A program made the translations under genes and the position numbers. Below, piece after piece: positions 53,172 through 61,259 of a DNA stretch of 64,000 bases (its first letter is position 1; every line of letters begins with the position of its first letter). The notes under the pieces were generated by a model. The model made no database searches, was not told where the DNA came from, and saw only the letters and a program-made list of their open reading frames with translations. Origin of the DNA: DASXHD01 sp036488725 (GTDB taxonomy: Bacteria; Myxococcota_A; Polyangia; Polyangiales; Polyangiaceae); the NCBI GenBank assembly GCA_036488725.1, contig DASXHD010000044.1, forward strand, positions 8,501 to 72,500. Reading direction: 5' to 3'.

Positions 53172-54968
53172 ATGAGCGAGACCAAGGAAAAACCGGCCCG
53201 GCGTACGACCGCCGAAGCGATGGGCGCCAAGCAGCGCGACATCTCGGTCTCCGAGTTCTTCACCAAGAACCGTCACCTCTTGGGATTCGACAACCCGGCG
53301 AAGGCGCTCCTCACGACGGTGAAGGAAGCCGTCGACAACTCGCTCGACGCTTGTGAAGAGGCGGGCATCCTCCCGGAGCTGCTCGTCGAAATCGTGGACC
53401 TCGGCGGCGGCGGCGGCGCGCAAGAGGGCGAGACGAAGAAGGTCGTTCCCGAGTCGCGCTTCCGCGTCGTCATCGAGGACAACGGGCCGGGCATCGTCAA
53501 ACCGCAGATTCCGAAAATCTTCGCGAAGCTCCTCTACGGCTCGAAGTTCCACCGTCTTCGTCAAGCGCGCGGGCAGCAAGGCATCGGCATCAGCGCGGCG
53601 GGGCTCTACGCGCAGCTCACGACGGGCAAGCCGGTCGTCATCACGTCGAAGACCGGAAAAGGGCGGCCGGCGTTCCGCATCGATCTGCGCATCGACACCA
53701 AGCGCAACCAACCCGACATCGTGAAAGACGAGACCGTCGAGTGGGATCGCGATCACGGCACGCGCGTCGAGATGGAGCTCGTCGCGGTGTATCGCGGCGG
53801 GCGCACCGGCGTGCAGGAGTATCTCGAGCAAACCGCCGTCGCGAACCCGCACCTCGGGCTCGAGTTTCGTCCGCCGAAAGGCGAGCCGCTCCTTTTTCCG
53901 CGCGTATCGGACGAGCTCCCGCGCGAGCCGCAAGAGATCAAGCCGCACCCGCACGGCATCGAGCTCGGCATGCTCCTCGCGATGCTGCAGGACTCGACGG
54001 GCAAGACGGTGAAGCAAGTCCTCACGTCGGATTTTTCGCGCGTGAGCCCCGCGATCGCCGACGAAGCGTGCAAGCTCGCGGGCATCTCGCCGAAGACCAA
54101 AGCGCCCGACATCCACGGCGACGCGCTCGATCGGCTTCATCGCGCGCTCGGCCAAGTCAAAGTGATGGCGCCGCCGGCGACGAGCGTCGTGCCGATCGGC
54201 GAGACCCTCCTCATCGAAGGTCTCAAGCGCCGCTTTCCCGCGGCCGAATTTTATCAATCGACGACGCGCCCGCCGAGCGTCTATCGCGGCAACCCGTTCG
54301 TCGTCGAGGTCGGCCTCGCATACGGCGGGGACCTGCCGGCGGACGAGCCCGGCGAGATCATGCGCTTCGCGAACCGCGTGCCGCTCCAATATCAACCGAA
54401 GGCCTGCGCGATCTCGGAGAGCGTCTACGACACGAACTGGAAAGCGTACGGCCTCGCGCAGCCGAAGGGCTCGCTCCCGTTCGGCCCGCTCGCGATCGCG
54501 ATTCACCTCGCGAGCGTGTGGGTGCCGTTCACGAGCGAAGCGAAAGAAGCAGTCGCGCACTACGACGAGCTCCTCCGCGAGATGAAGCTCGCGCTCCAAG
54601 AGTGCGGCCGCAAGCTCGGCGCGCATCTTCGCGCGCGCGAGAAAGCAGTCGGCGAGCAGCGCCGACTCTCGCTCTTCCAGCGCTACATCCCCGAGGTCGC
54701 TGCGGCGATGAGCGAGATCCTCGGCTCGGACAAAGAAAAAATCGAAAAGAGCTTTTACAAAGCGCTTCCGAATTTCGTGAACGTCAACGCCCCCGACGAC
54801 GACGACGGAGGCTCGACGCCCCCGCCCGCGCCCGAGACGCCTCCGGCCTCGGAGCCCGCGCCCTCGGCTCCTCCGAAAAAATCCGCCAAGAAATCCGGCA
54901 AGCAAGGGAAGGCCCCGCCGGCCGGCAAGAAAAAGAAACGCGGCGAGCAGCTCTCGCTCCTTCACTGA
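53172..54968 (+). CDS. top6B: DNA topoisomerase VI subunit B (archaeal type)
   Basis: A 598-residue ATPase subunit. The GHKL fold is intact: KEAVDNSLDACEEAG with E52 and N56, VVIEDNGPGIVKPQIPKIF with D103, and GQQGIGISAAGLYAQL at about 134. ITSKTGKGRPAF and GTRVEMELV continue it. The H2TH region (ISPKTKAPDIHGDALDRL) and transducer with its conserved Lys loop NTWKAYGL-like DTNWKAYGLAQPKGSLPFGP follow. The last 80 residues are Pro/Lys-rich (ending KKKKRGEQLSLLH), not an Ig-fold. ATP-driven dimer closure would drive duplex passage. top6A follows 9 bases on. Rare in bacteria. Confidence 0.93.
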   Translation: MSETKEKPARRTTAEAMGAKQRDISVSEFFTKNRHLLGFDNPAKALLTTVKEAVDNSLDACEEAGILPELLVEIVDLGGGGGAQEGETKKVVPESRFRVVIEDNGPGIVKPQIPKIFAKLLYGSKFHRLRQARGQQGIGISAAGLYAQLTTGKPVVITSKTGKGRPAFRIDLRIDTKRNQPDIVKDETVEWDRDHGTRVEMELVAVYRGGRTGVQEYLEQTAVANPHLGLEFRPPKGEPLLFPRVSDELPREPQEIKPHPHGIELGMLLAMLQDSTGKTVKQVLTSDFSRVSPAIADEACKLAGISPKTKAPDIHGDALDRLHRALGQVKVMAPPATSVVPIGETLLIEGLKRRFPAAEFYQSTTRPPSVYRGNPFVVEVGLAYGGDLPADEPGEIMRFANRVPLQYQPKACAISESVYDTNWKAYGLAQPKGSLPFGPLAIAIHLASVWVPFTSEAKEAVAHYDELLREMKLALQECGRKLGAHLRAREKAVGEQRRLSLFQRYIPEVAAAMSEILGSDKEKIEKSFYKALPNFVNVNAPDDDDGGSTPPPAPETPPASEPAPSAPPKKSAKKSGKQGKAPPAGKKKKRGEQLSLLH

Positions 54969-54977
54969 GGACGAAAG

Positions 54978-56117
54978 ATGGCATCCAAGAAAAAAGCATC
55001 GCCCTCGACAGGCCGCGGCACGACGAAAGAGACCGACGCGAAGACACTCGCGAAGATCCAGCGGCTCGCGCAGGACATCTACAAGGTCGTCAATAAAGGG
55101 GACAACCCCGCGATCGAAATCCGCGTGCGCGCGCTCTCGAACGTCGCCTTCAACGAGAAGCGTCGCATCATCGAGCTCGGCGACAAGACGCAGTCGCGCG
55201 AGTTCTTCAACACCGCGATGGCGCGCAAGTTCATGCAGACGATGATCGTCGCCAACGGTTGCAAGACGCTGATCGACGCCGGCAAGACGATCAGCATCCG
55301 TCAGATGTATTACATGTCGAAGCACAACGTCGCCGGCTCGAGCGAGAACACTTTCGAGGAGCAGAACGAGAGCGACCCGGTCATCGAAGACCTCGAGGTC
55401 TCGACCGACTCGCTGCGCGAGGAGCTTCACCTGTTCGCGAACCGCAAAGGCGCGATGGTCGGAAATCTCGTCATCAACGACTCGGGCGACGAGATCGATC
55501 TCGCGCGCCTCGGCTCGGGCGGCTGGGCGATCCCGAGCATCTGCGAGCCGAGCACCGTTCGCTTCGTGCGCAACAAAGCGGCATACGTCCTCTTCGTCGA
55601 GAAAGAGGCGATGTTCAGTCGCTTCAACGAAGACAAATTCTGGCGCTCGCAGAACTGCATTCTGATGACGTCGAGCGGTCAAGCGACGCGCGGCGCGCGC
55701 CGGCTCCTCCAGCGTCTCGCGAACGAGCTCAAGATCCCCGTCTACGTGGTCGTCGACAACGATCCGTGGGGTCTCTACATCTACTCGGTCCTCAAGCAGG
55801 GCTCGATCTCGCTTGCATACGAATCGATGCGTCTCGCTGTGCCCGGCGTTCGCTTCATCGGCATGAGCGCGCTCGACTATGCGAAGTTCAAGCTGACCAA
55901 GTCAGTCGAGATCAAGCTGACCGACAAAGACATCTCGCGCGCCAAAGAGATGAAGGCCTATCCGTGGTTCGCCGACAAGAAGTGGCAGCGCGAGATCGAC
56001 GCGACGCTCTCGAACGGGTTCAAGATGGAGGTCGATTCGTTCCTCACCAAGGGCGTCTCCTTCATCTCCGAGGAATACCTCCCGAAGAAGCTCCGCGATC
56101 GAGATTGGCTCACGTGA
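54978..56117 (+). CDS. top6A: DNA topoisomerase VI subunit A (Spo11-like)
   Basis: A 379-residue DNA-cleaving subunit, homologous to the meiotic Spo11 nuclease. The winged-helix active site reads SIRQMYYMSKHNV, with Y112, second of the Tyr pair, as the expected DNA-linking residue. The TOPRIM domain has the metal-binding Glu in VLFVEKEAMFSRF and the DxD in VVVDNDPWGLYIYS. The N-terminal 35 residues are basic. With top6B it would form an A2B2 type IIB topoisomerase that relaxes and decatenates DNA with two-base overhangs. Both catalytic sites look functional. It follows top6B with a Shine-Dalgarno-like GAGGA nearby. Confidence 0.93.
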   Translation: MASKKKASPSTGRGTTKETDAKTLAKIQRLAQDIYKVVNKGDNPAIEIRVRALSNVAFNEKRRIIELGDKTQSREFFNTAMARKFMQTMIVANGCKTLIDAGKTISIRQMYYMSKHNVAGSSENTFEEQNESDPVIEDLEVSTDSLREELHLFANRKGAMVGNLVINDSGDEIDLARLGSGGWAIPSICEPSTVRFVRNKAAYVLFVEKEAMFSRFNEDKFWRSQNCILMTSSGQATRGARRLLQRLANELKIPVYVVVDNDPWGLYIYSVLKQGSISLAYESMRLAVPGVRFIGMSALDYAKFKLTKSVEIKLTDKDISRAKEMKAYPWFADKKWQREIDATLSNGFKMEVDSFLTKGVSFISEEYLPKKLRDRDWLT

Positions 56118-56195
56118 CTGGAACTCTCTCGTCACGCTGAAACCCATCGCGACACGACGCGAAAATTCGCGCCACACCGCGAAACGATCCCTCTT

Positions 56196-56344
56196 CGATC
56201 CGTTCGGATCGACATGGATCCAGCTGATTTTGGGCATTTTCGTCGAGCGCCAGCGGGGCAATGGAGGTAGATTCCGACGATGTTGGTGGAGAGCGAAGCA
56301 GCTTCGCGGGGGAACCCACCGTCGACGGATCCGCACTCGTGCGG
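56196..56344 (+). promoter_or_regulatory. Structured 5' region before the choice-of-anchor lipoprotein gene
   Basis: Within the 255-base gap 56118-56372 are three strong hairpins: CGATCCG-TT-CGGATCG (56196-56211), GCGAAGC-A-GCTTCGC (56293-56307), enclosed by GGTGG and CCACC, and CCGCAC-TC-GTGCGG (56331-56344). The first may end the top6 transcript (no T-tract). The other two lie 29-80 bases before the next ATG and could be an mRNA leader. I could not match a known riboswitch. Confidence 0.35.
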
Positions 56345-56372
56345 CCATGCGTTTTGCAGGAAGAGGTTCTAG

Positions 56373-57536
56373 ATGCGGCTCATTCACTTGCTCGGCTTGT
56401 CGGCGGCTGCTGCGTTCGCATGCGGCGGCGGTCATTTCCAAACGTTCGACGACGCGGGTAACCCGGTCGACGACGGCGGCAACCCGATCAACGGCGACGC
56501 GAGCTGTCCGCTCTGCGGCGTCGAGGGAGGCTCCGGAGGCGACGGTGGCGGCCCGTTCGTCTGCACGCCCGATCCAGCAAACTACGACATCCCGGGCAAC
56601 AACTGCGACGACGACGGCGACGGCATCGTCGACAACCCGCAGGGCGCGTGCGACACCGGCCTTCCAGCGAACCCGAGCGCGACGCAGCTCGCCCAAGCCA
56701 TCGGTCTCTGCCCGAACAAGGGCGACACGTGGGGCGTCGTCTCGGCGAAGTTCACGCAAGGCTATCAGAACGCCAAGGCGCCAAACGCGAAGCAAGCCGG
56801 CGCCCTGCCGAAATTCGGCACCACCGTGACGCCGCGTCAGGGCTCGTCCATCGGCATCATCTCGTCGGGCTTCGCCGCCGCGGAAGATTGCGCCGGAGGA
56901 AACTTCAACGGTTCGTTCAACTGCGCTGGGACCGCCGCGGGCACTCCGCCGCCGGGTTACCCGAAGAGCGTCAACGGCTGCCCGGTCATGAGCAACATCA
57001 ACAACGCGATGAACGTCGACCTTCAGATCAAGGTCCCGAACAACGCCAAGGGCTTCTCGTTCGACTTCAACTTCTACTCGGGTGAGTGGCCGGACTTCGT
57101 CTGCACCGAATACAACGATTCGTTCGTCGCGTGGCTCAAGTCGGGCGCCTGGGCCGGCAAGAGCGGCGACTTCAACATTTCGTTCGACAGCAAGAACAAC
57201 CCCATCAACGTCAACAACGGGTTCTTCCAGGTCTGCGCCCCGGCTGGCACGGACTGTTCGAACATGCAGAGCCCCGCAACCTGCACCCTCGGCGAGTCGC
57301 AGCTGCTCGGGACGGGGTTCGACATGAAGAGCGATTACTGCGGCAGCAACGAGACGGGTGGCGGCGCGACCGGCTGGCTCACGACGACCGCGCCGGTCCA
57401 GTCGGGCGAAACGATCGAGCTGCAGTTCATGGTGTGGAACACCGGCGACGACGCCTACGATTCGAGCGTGCTCCTCGACAACTGGCAGTGGCAGGCCGGC
57501 GATCAGCAGGTCTCGACGGTTCGTCCGCCGAACTGA
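56373..57536 (+). CDS. Choice-of-anchor L domain lipoprotein
   Basis: A 387-residue protein with a good Shine-Dalgarno (AGGAAGAGG) and signal MRLIHLLGLSAAAAFAC (lipobox). A linker FDDAGNPVDDGGNPINGD and Cys motif precede an EF-type CDDDGDGIVDNP calcium loop. The body (VDLQIKVPNNAKGFSFDFNF, GEWPDFVCTEYNDSFVAWLK, and the C-terminal SSVLLDNWQWQ) is the choice-of-anchor L pattern seen in proteins tethered by different sorting signals; here by lipidation. Probably a surface structural or adhesive protein. It converges on the NTF2-like gene with one base between stops. Confidence 0.85.
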   Translation: MRLIHLLGLSAAAAFACGGGHFQTFDDAGNPVDDGGNPINGDASCPLCGVEGGSGGDGGGPFVCTPDPANYDIPGNNCDDDGDGIVDNPQGACDTGLPANPSATQLAQAIGLCPNKGDTWGVVSAKFTQGYQNAKAPNAKQAGALPKFGTTVTPRQGSSIGIISSGFAAAEDCAGGNFNGSFNCAGTAAGTPPPGYPKSVNGCPVMSNINNAMNVDLQIKVPNNAKGFSFDFNFYSGEWPDFVCTEYNDSFVAWLKSGAWAGKSGDFNISFDSKNNPINVNNGFFQVCAPAGTDCSNMQSPATCTLGESQLLGTGFDMKSDYCGSNETGGGATGWLTTTAPVQSGETIELQFMVWNTGDDAYDSSVLLDNWQWQAGDQQVSTVRPPN

Positions 57537-57537
57537 T

Positions 57538-58539
57538 TCACTGATTCACTTCGGCAGGATCGTCGTACCGAACGACGTCGGTGATCTTGCCGTCGTGGAT
57601 CTCGGCGATGTCCACGACGTGCAGGCGAATCGCGCGGCCGTGGACGAACGGCACGCGGTCGACTTGCGCTTGCTGCACGCCCGAGATCGAATATTCGAGG
57701 ACTGCCCAGTCGCCGGCGCCGAAGCCGCCCTGCGCGAGCGTGTCGAGCTGACCGATCGATTTTCGCATCGTCTCGAAGTAAGCCTTCGCCGCGTCTTTGC
57801 CGTGGGCCGGCTGCGCGCGCTCGAGGCCGTCGATCGAGACGTCGTCGGCGAATGCGCCGAGGTAGATCGCGGGCTTGTTGTCTTCGAGCGCGTCGATCGT
57901 GCTTCGTAGCGTGAGGACGTTCGCTGCTTCTTCGGCGGTGCCGGCTTGCTCGACGACGCGCGGCGCGCCGCTCGGAACGGGCGCAGGCGGGAGGCTCTGC
58001 AGCTCGGGAGGACCCACGCCGAGCTGCGCTTTGACGACGTTCTCGTCGAAGTAGACGTGGATGTCGCCGATCGATCCGTCGTCTTTCGTCCAGACGAGCG
58101 AGATGCCGCGCGTCGCGATCGGTTTGTGCGTCGCCGGGATGCCCTCCCAGTCGAGCGCTTGGGTCGCGGTGAGCGTCCACGCGATCGCTTGCTCGCTGTC
58201 GGTGAAGAGAACGCGCCGGAGCGTGAGCACGCGGTGGTCGAAGGCGCCGAACACTTGTTGGTGCATCTGGACGACCTTGTCGCGGCCGAGCGCGGTCTTC
58301 TGCGCGAAGGTGACGTGGGCGTCCTCGCCGAGGAGCGGCGTGAGCGCGCGGAAGCCGTCGCTCGCGAACGCCTGCGCGTACTCGGTCGCGACCATGCGCT
58401 CTTTTTCGGTCGCGCGCGCGCGGCCGGCGTCGACGGGCTCGGGCCGCTTGAACGACGCCCAATCGACGGGCGGCTTGGGCGGCGGAGCGACGCTCTCCGA
58501 GCACGCGAGCGCGAGCGACGCGAAGGCGAGCCACTTCAT
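57538..58539 (-). CDS. Lipoprotein with two NTF2/SnoaL-like domains
   Basis: A 333-residue protein; ATG at 58539 lies inside the stop of the outer-membrane factor gene. Signal LAFASLALAC with lipobox. Two NTF2-like units follow, about residues 45-170 (ALTPLLGEDAHVTFAQKTAL, then ISLVWTKDDGSIGDIHVYFD) and 205-325 (YLGAFADDVSIDGLERAQPA, GFGAGDWAVLEYSISGVQQA, IRLHVVDIAEIHDGKITDVV). The GDI-x-V and GKI-x-D-V ends match SnoaL-like folds, which bind small hydrophobic ligands or act as isomerases. Coupled translation with the efflux outer-membrane gene suggests a periplasmic accessory of the pump (inference). Confidence 0.8.
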   Translation of the reverse strand: MKWLAFASLALACSESVAPPPKPPVDWASFKRPEPVDAGRARATEKERMVATEYAQAFASDGFRALTPLLGEDAHVTFAQKTALGRDKVVQMHQQVFGAFDHRVLTLRRVLFTDSEQAIAWTLTATQALDWEGIPATHKPIATRGISLVWTKDDGSIGDIHVYFDENVVKAQLGVGPPELQSLPPAPVPSGAPRVVEQAGTAEEAANVLTLRSTIDALEDNKPAIYLGAFADDVSIDGLERAQPAHGKDAAKAYFETMRKSIGQLDTLAQGGFGAGDWAVLEYSISGVQQAQVDRVPFVHGRAIRLHVVDIAEIHDGKITDVVRYDDPAEVNQ

Positions 58540-59924
58540 TTGCGGAGGTCCACGCCGACCGCGGCTTCGAGCGCGTAGATCGACGACCAATAATTCGCGA
58601 GGTCGTTGAAGTACTCGGCCCGCGTCGCGATGTGCGCGCGGAGGGCGTCGAGATAATCGGTCAAGCTGATCGCGGATTTTTCGTACATGAGCGCGATGCG
58701 CTCGAACGCGCCCTTGGCGCTCTCGAGGAGACCGCCGCCTTCGCGCCGCGGGCCCTCCATGCGCTCGACGAGGCGCTTGGCCGTCGCGAAATCGGAGTAC
58801 GCGGTCGAGACGTCGTTCACGACTTGCGCGGTCGCTCTGGCGTGCTCGAGCGACGTCGTGTCGTACGCTGCTTGCGCTTGTTTCACTTCTCCCTGCTGCT
58901 GATAAAAGAGCGGCAGCGCGAGGCTGATGCCGAACGTGATGGTCGGTGTCTGGAGCGGACCGTTGGTGCCGGTGCCGCCGTAGCCGCCCCATGCGTAGTT
59001 GATGCCGAAATTCAGATCCGGCACGCGTTGCCGTCGCGCGAGCGCGATCTGCGCCTCGGCCGACGCGCGCTGGTAGCCGATGGCGATCAAGTCGGGCCGA
59101 TGATCGAACGCCGAGCGCAGAAGCCCGGTGACGGTCGCGTCGCGGAGCGCGAGGGGCACTGCGTAGTCGAGCGTTTTTTCGTCGACGTCGAAGGCGTTCA
59201 CCCGGCCGCGCACGCCGAGGAGAAAGGCGAGGGCATAGCGCGCGTCGTCGAGCGCGCCCTGCGCCGAGTCGAGCGCTTGGTCCGACTCGAGCTTTTGCGT
59301 CTCGATGCGCATGAGGTCGCCTTCTTGAATCGCGCCCGCCTTGTATCGGTCTTGGAATTTCTTGAGCGTGGTGCCGTTCGACTGCGCGACCTCTTTCGCG
59401 AACTTGAGGCCGAGCTCGGCGCGCGCGACTTGGGCGTAGGCGGTCTTCACCTGGAGCGTGATGGTTCGCTCGGCGTCGGCGCGGTTCATCTTCGCGGCGG
59501 CGAGCGCGGTGCGCGCGACCTTCGTGCGGAGGTAGCGTTTGCCCGAGACCGAATCGGAGATCGCCGCGTTGTCGTTGAGCCCGATTTCGTAGATCCACGG
59601 CGAGCACGAGACGCTTCCAGTCGTCACGGCGCAGTCGGCACTGCCACCGGCGTTGTACGTGAACGCGTTGCCCACGCTCGCGCTGAACACCGGGTTCGGG
59701 ATCGCGCCGGCGATTCTCAGCGCGCCCTCGGCGTTGCGGACGTTCGCATCGGCGATCAAAAGGTCGAGCCCGGTCGTCTTGAAGATGCGCAGCGCTTCGT
59801 CGAGCGTGAGCGTCTGTGGAAGCTCGGTCGCTCCCGGAATGACGTCGTCGGCGGCGGCGGGCGTCGCGGCGAGCACGACCAACGCGAGGAGCACCAACCA
59901 AGCAAACGCCTTACGACCGTGCAT
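58536..59924 (-). CDS. TolC/CzcC-like outer-membrane efflux protein
   Basis: A 462-residue outer-membrane factor with signal ending TPAAADD. Two OEP repeats are visible: TLDEALRIFKTTGLDLLIAD with ADAERTITLQVKTAYAQVAR, and DHRPDLIAIGYQRASAEAQI with ARATAQVVNDVSTAYSDFAT; the R(P)DL motif marks the second repeat. Trimers form the channel through periplasm and outer membrane. It is divergent from the adaptor and pump genes across 198 bases and overlaps the NTF2-like lipoprotein by four bases. A CTGGT-N4-ACCAG inverted repeat sits 10 bases upstream of its ATG (59935-59948). Confidence 0.9.
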   Translation of the reverse strand: MHGRKAFAWLVLLALVVLAATPAAADDVIPGATELPQTLTLDEALRIFKTTGLDLLIADANVRNAEGALRIAGAIPNPVFSASVGNAFTYNAGGSADCAVTTGSVSCSPWIYEIGLNDNAAISDSVSGKRYLRTKVARTALAAAKMNRADAERTITLQVKTAYAQVARAELGLKFAKEVAQSNGTTLKKFQDRYKAGAIQEGDLMRIETQKLESDQALDSAQGALDDARYALAFLLGVRGRVNAFDVDEKTLDYAVPLALRDATVTGLLRSAFDHRPDLIAIGYQRASAEAQIALARRQRVPDLNFGINYAWGGYGGTGTNGPLQTPTITFGISLALPLFYQQQGEVKQAQAAYDTTSLEHARATAQVVNDVSTAYSDFATAKRLVERMEGPRREGGGLLESAKGAFERIALMYEKSAISLTDYLDALRAHIATRAEYFNDLANYWSSIYALEAAVGVDLRK

Positions 59925-60122
59925 GGATGAGCAACTGGTGATTACCAGAAACGGACGAGCGCTCGCAACCATGCGCGCGCGGCGGAACACATGCGGGACG
60001 CAAGAGCCCGTCGTCGCGCGCGAGACGCTCCATGCTGTCCCGCACCGGAAAATGGCTGCTTCCATGATTCGCGTGCGATGATCGCTTGGCGCATGCCGTG
60101 CTACGTTGCCACGCGACCGACG

Positions 60123-61253
60123 ATGTCCATTCGACGTGCTGCGTTCGCTGTCTCGCTTCTTTTGATCGGTGCGTGTCATCACCCCACCGAAGCGCCGAGC
60201 TCCGAGTCACCGCCCGGTCAGGCGTGGCTCACCGAAACGCAAATCCGCGATGCGAAGATTGCCGTCGCGCCGGTCGACGACGAAGACGTCGACGACACGA
60301 TCGTGACGAGCGGCAAAGTCGCGTTCGACGACGCGCGCGTCGCTCACATTTACTCGCCGGTCACCGGCAAGGTCACGCGCATCGACGCCACGCTCGGGCA
60401 GCCCGTGAAAAAGGGCGACGTCCTCGCCGTGATCGACTCGCCGGATCTCGGCAACGCGTCGGCCGACGTCGGGAAAGCGCAAGCCGACATGATCGCCGCC
60501 GAGAACGACTACCACCGCAAGAAGGGCCTCTTCGATCAACACGCGGCCTCGCAGGTCGACGTCGAGCAAGCCGAGGACAACTTCCACAAGGCGCAAGCCG
60601 AGCTCTCGCGCGCGCGCGAAAAGCTGCGTCTGCTGAAAGGCGGCGACGGCAACTACGTGAGCCAGGGCTTTCCGCTGACGTCGCCGATCGACGGCGAGGT
60701 GATGTCGCGCAACGTGTCGCCCGGCATCGAGGTGCAAGGTCAGTACGGCGGCGGCACCGCGGTCGAGCTCTTCATGGTCGGCGAGATCGACAAGGTCTGG
60801 GTCTTCGCCGACGTCTACGAGATGGACGTCGCGCGCGTGAAGATCGGCTCGCCGGTGCAGGTGAAGATCGTCGCGTACCCGAACCGCGTCTTCGACAGCA
60901 AGATCGACTGGATCTCCGGCACGCTCGACCCGCTGACGCGCACGGTGCGCGTGCGCTGCAGCTTCGACAACCCGGACAAGCTCCTCAAGCCGGAGATGTA
61001 CGCGACCGTCACGATCTCGGTCGACCAGAAGAAAGCGCTCGCGCTCCCGCACGACGCGATCGTGCGCATGGGCGATCAGAACGTCGTCTTCGTCGAGGTC
61101 GGCAAGACGCCCGACGGCCGCATGAAGTTCGAGCGCCGCCCGGTCTCGGTCGATCCCGGCGAAGGCAACAAGTGGGTGCCCGTCGACCACGGCGTCGAAA
61201 AAGGCCAGCGCGTCGTCGTCTCAGGCGGAATCCTCCTTTCCGGGATGATGTAG
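60123..61253 (+). CDS. RND periplasmic adaptor lipoprotein (CzcB-like)
   Basis: A 376-residue membrane fusion protein; ATG at 60123, signal with lipobox SLLLIGAC. The lipoyl halves are KVTRIDATLGQPVKKGDVLA and PLTSPIDGEVMSRNVSPG, joined by a helical hairpin (ASADVGKAQADMIAAENDYH to VDVEQAEDNFHKAQAEL). Beta-barrel KVWVFADVYEMDVARVKIGS and membrane-proximal LPHDAIVRMGDQNVVFVEV follow. It has no His/Met-rich metal site that I can see beyond the HH after the lipid Cys. The pump gene starts 6 bases after its stop. Confidence 0.92.
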   Translation: MSIRRAAFAVSLLLIGACHHPTEAPSSESPPGQAWLTETQIRDAKIAVAPVDDEDVDDTIVTSGKVAFDDARVAHIYSPVTGKVTRIDATLGQPVKKGDVLAVIDSPDLGNASADVGKAQADMIAAENDYHRKKGLFDQHAASQVDVEQAEDNFHKAQAELSRAREKLRLLKGGDGNYVSQGFPLTSPIDGEVMSRNVSPGIEVQGQYGGGTAVELFMVGEIDKVWVFADVYEMDVARVKIGSPVQVKIVAYPNRVFDSKIDWISGTLDPLTRTVRVRCSFDNPDKLLKPEMYATVTISVDQKKALALPHDAIVRMGDQNVVFVEVGKTPDGRMKFERRPVSVDPGEGNKWVPVDHGVEKGQRVVVSGGILLSGMM

Positions 61254-61259
61254 CGAGCC

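Noticed and set aside
56261..56461. 66-codon frame upstream of the choice-of-anchor gene
   Set aside because: It runs into the real gene in another frame and has no supporting features; the region looks like a leader.
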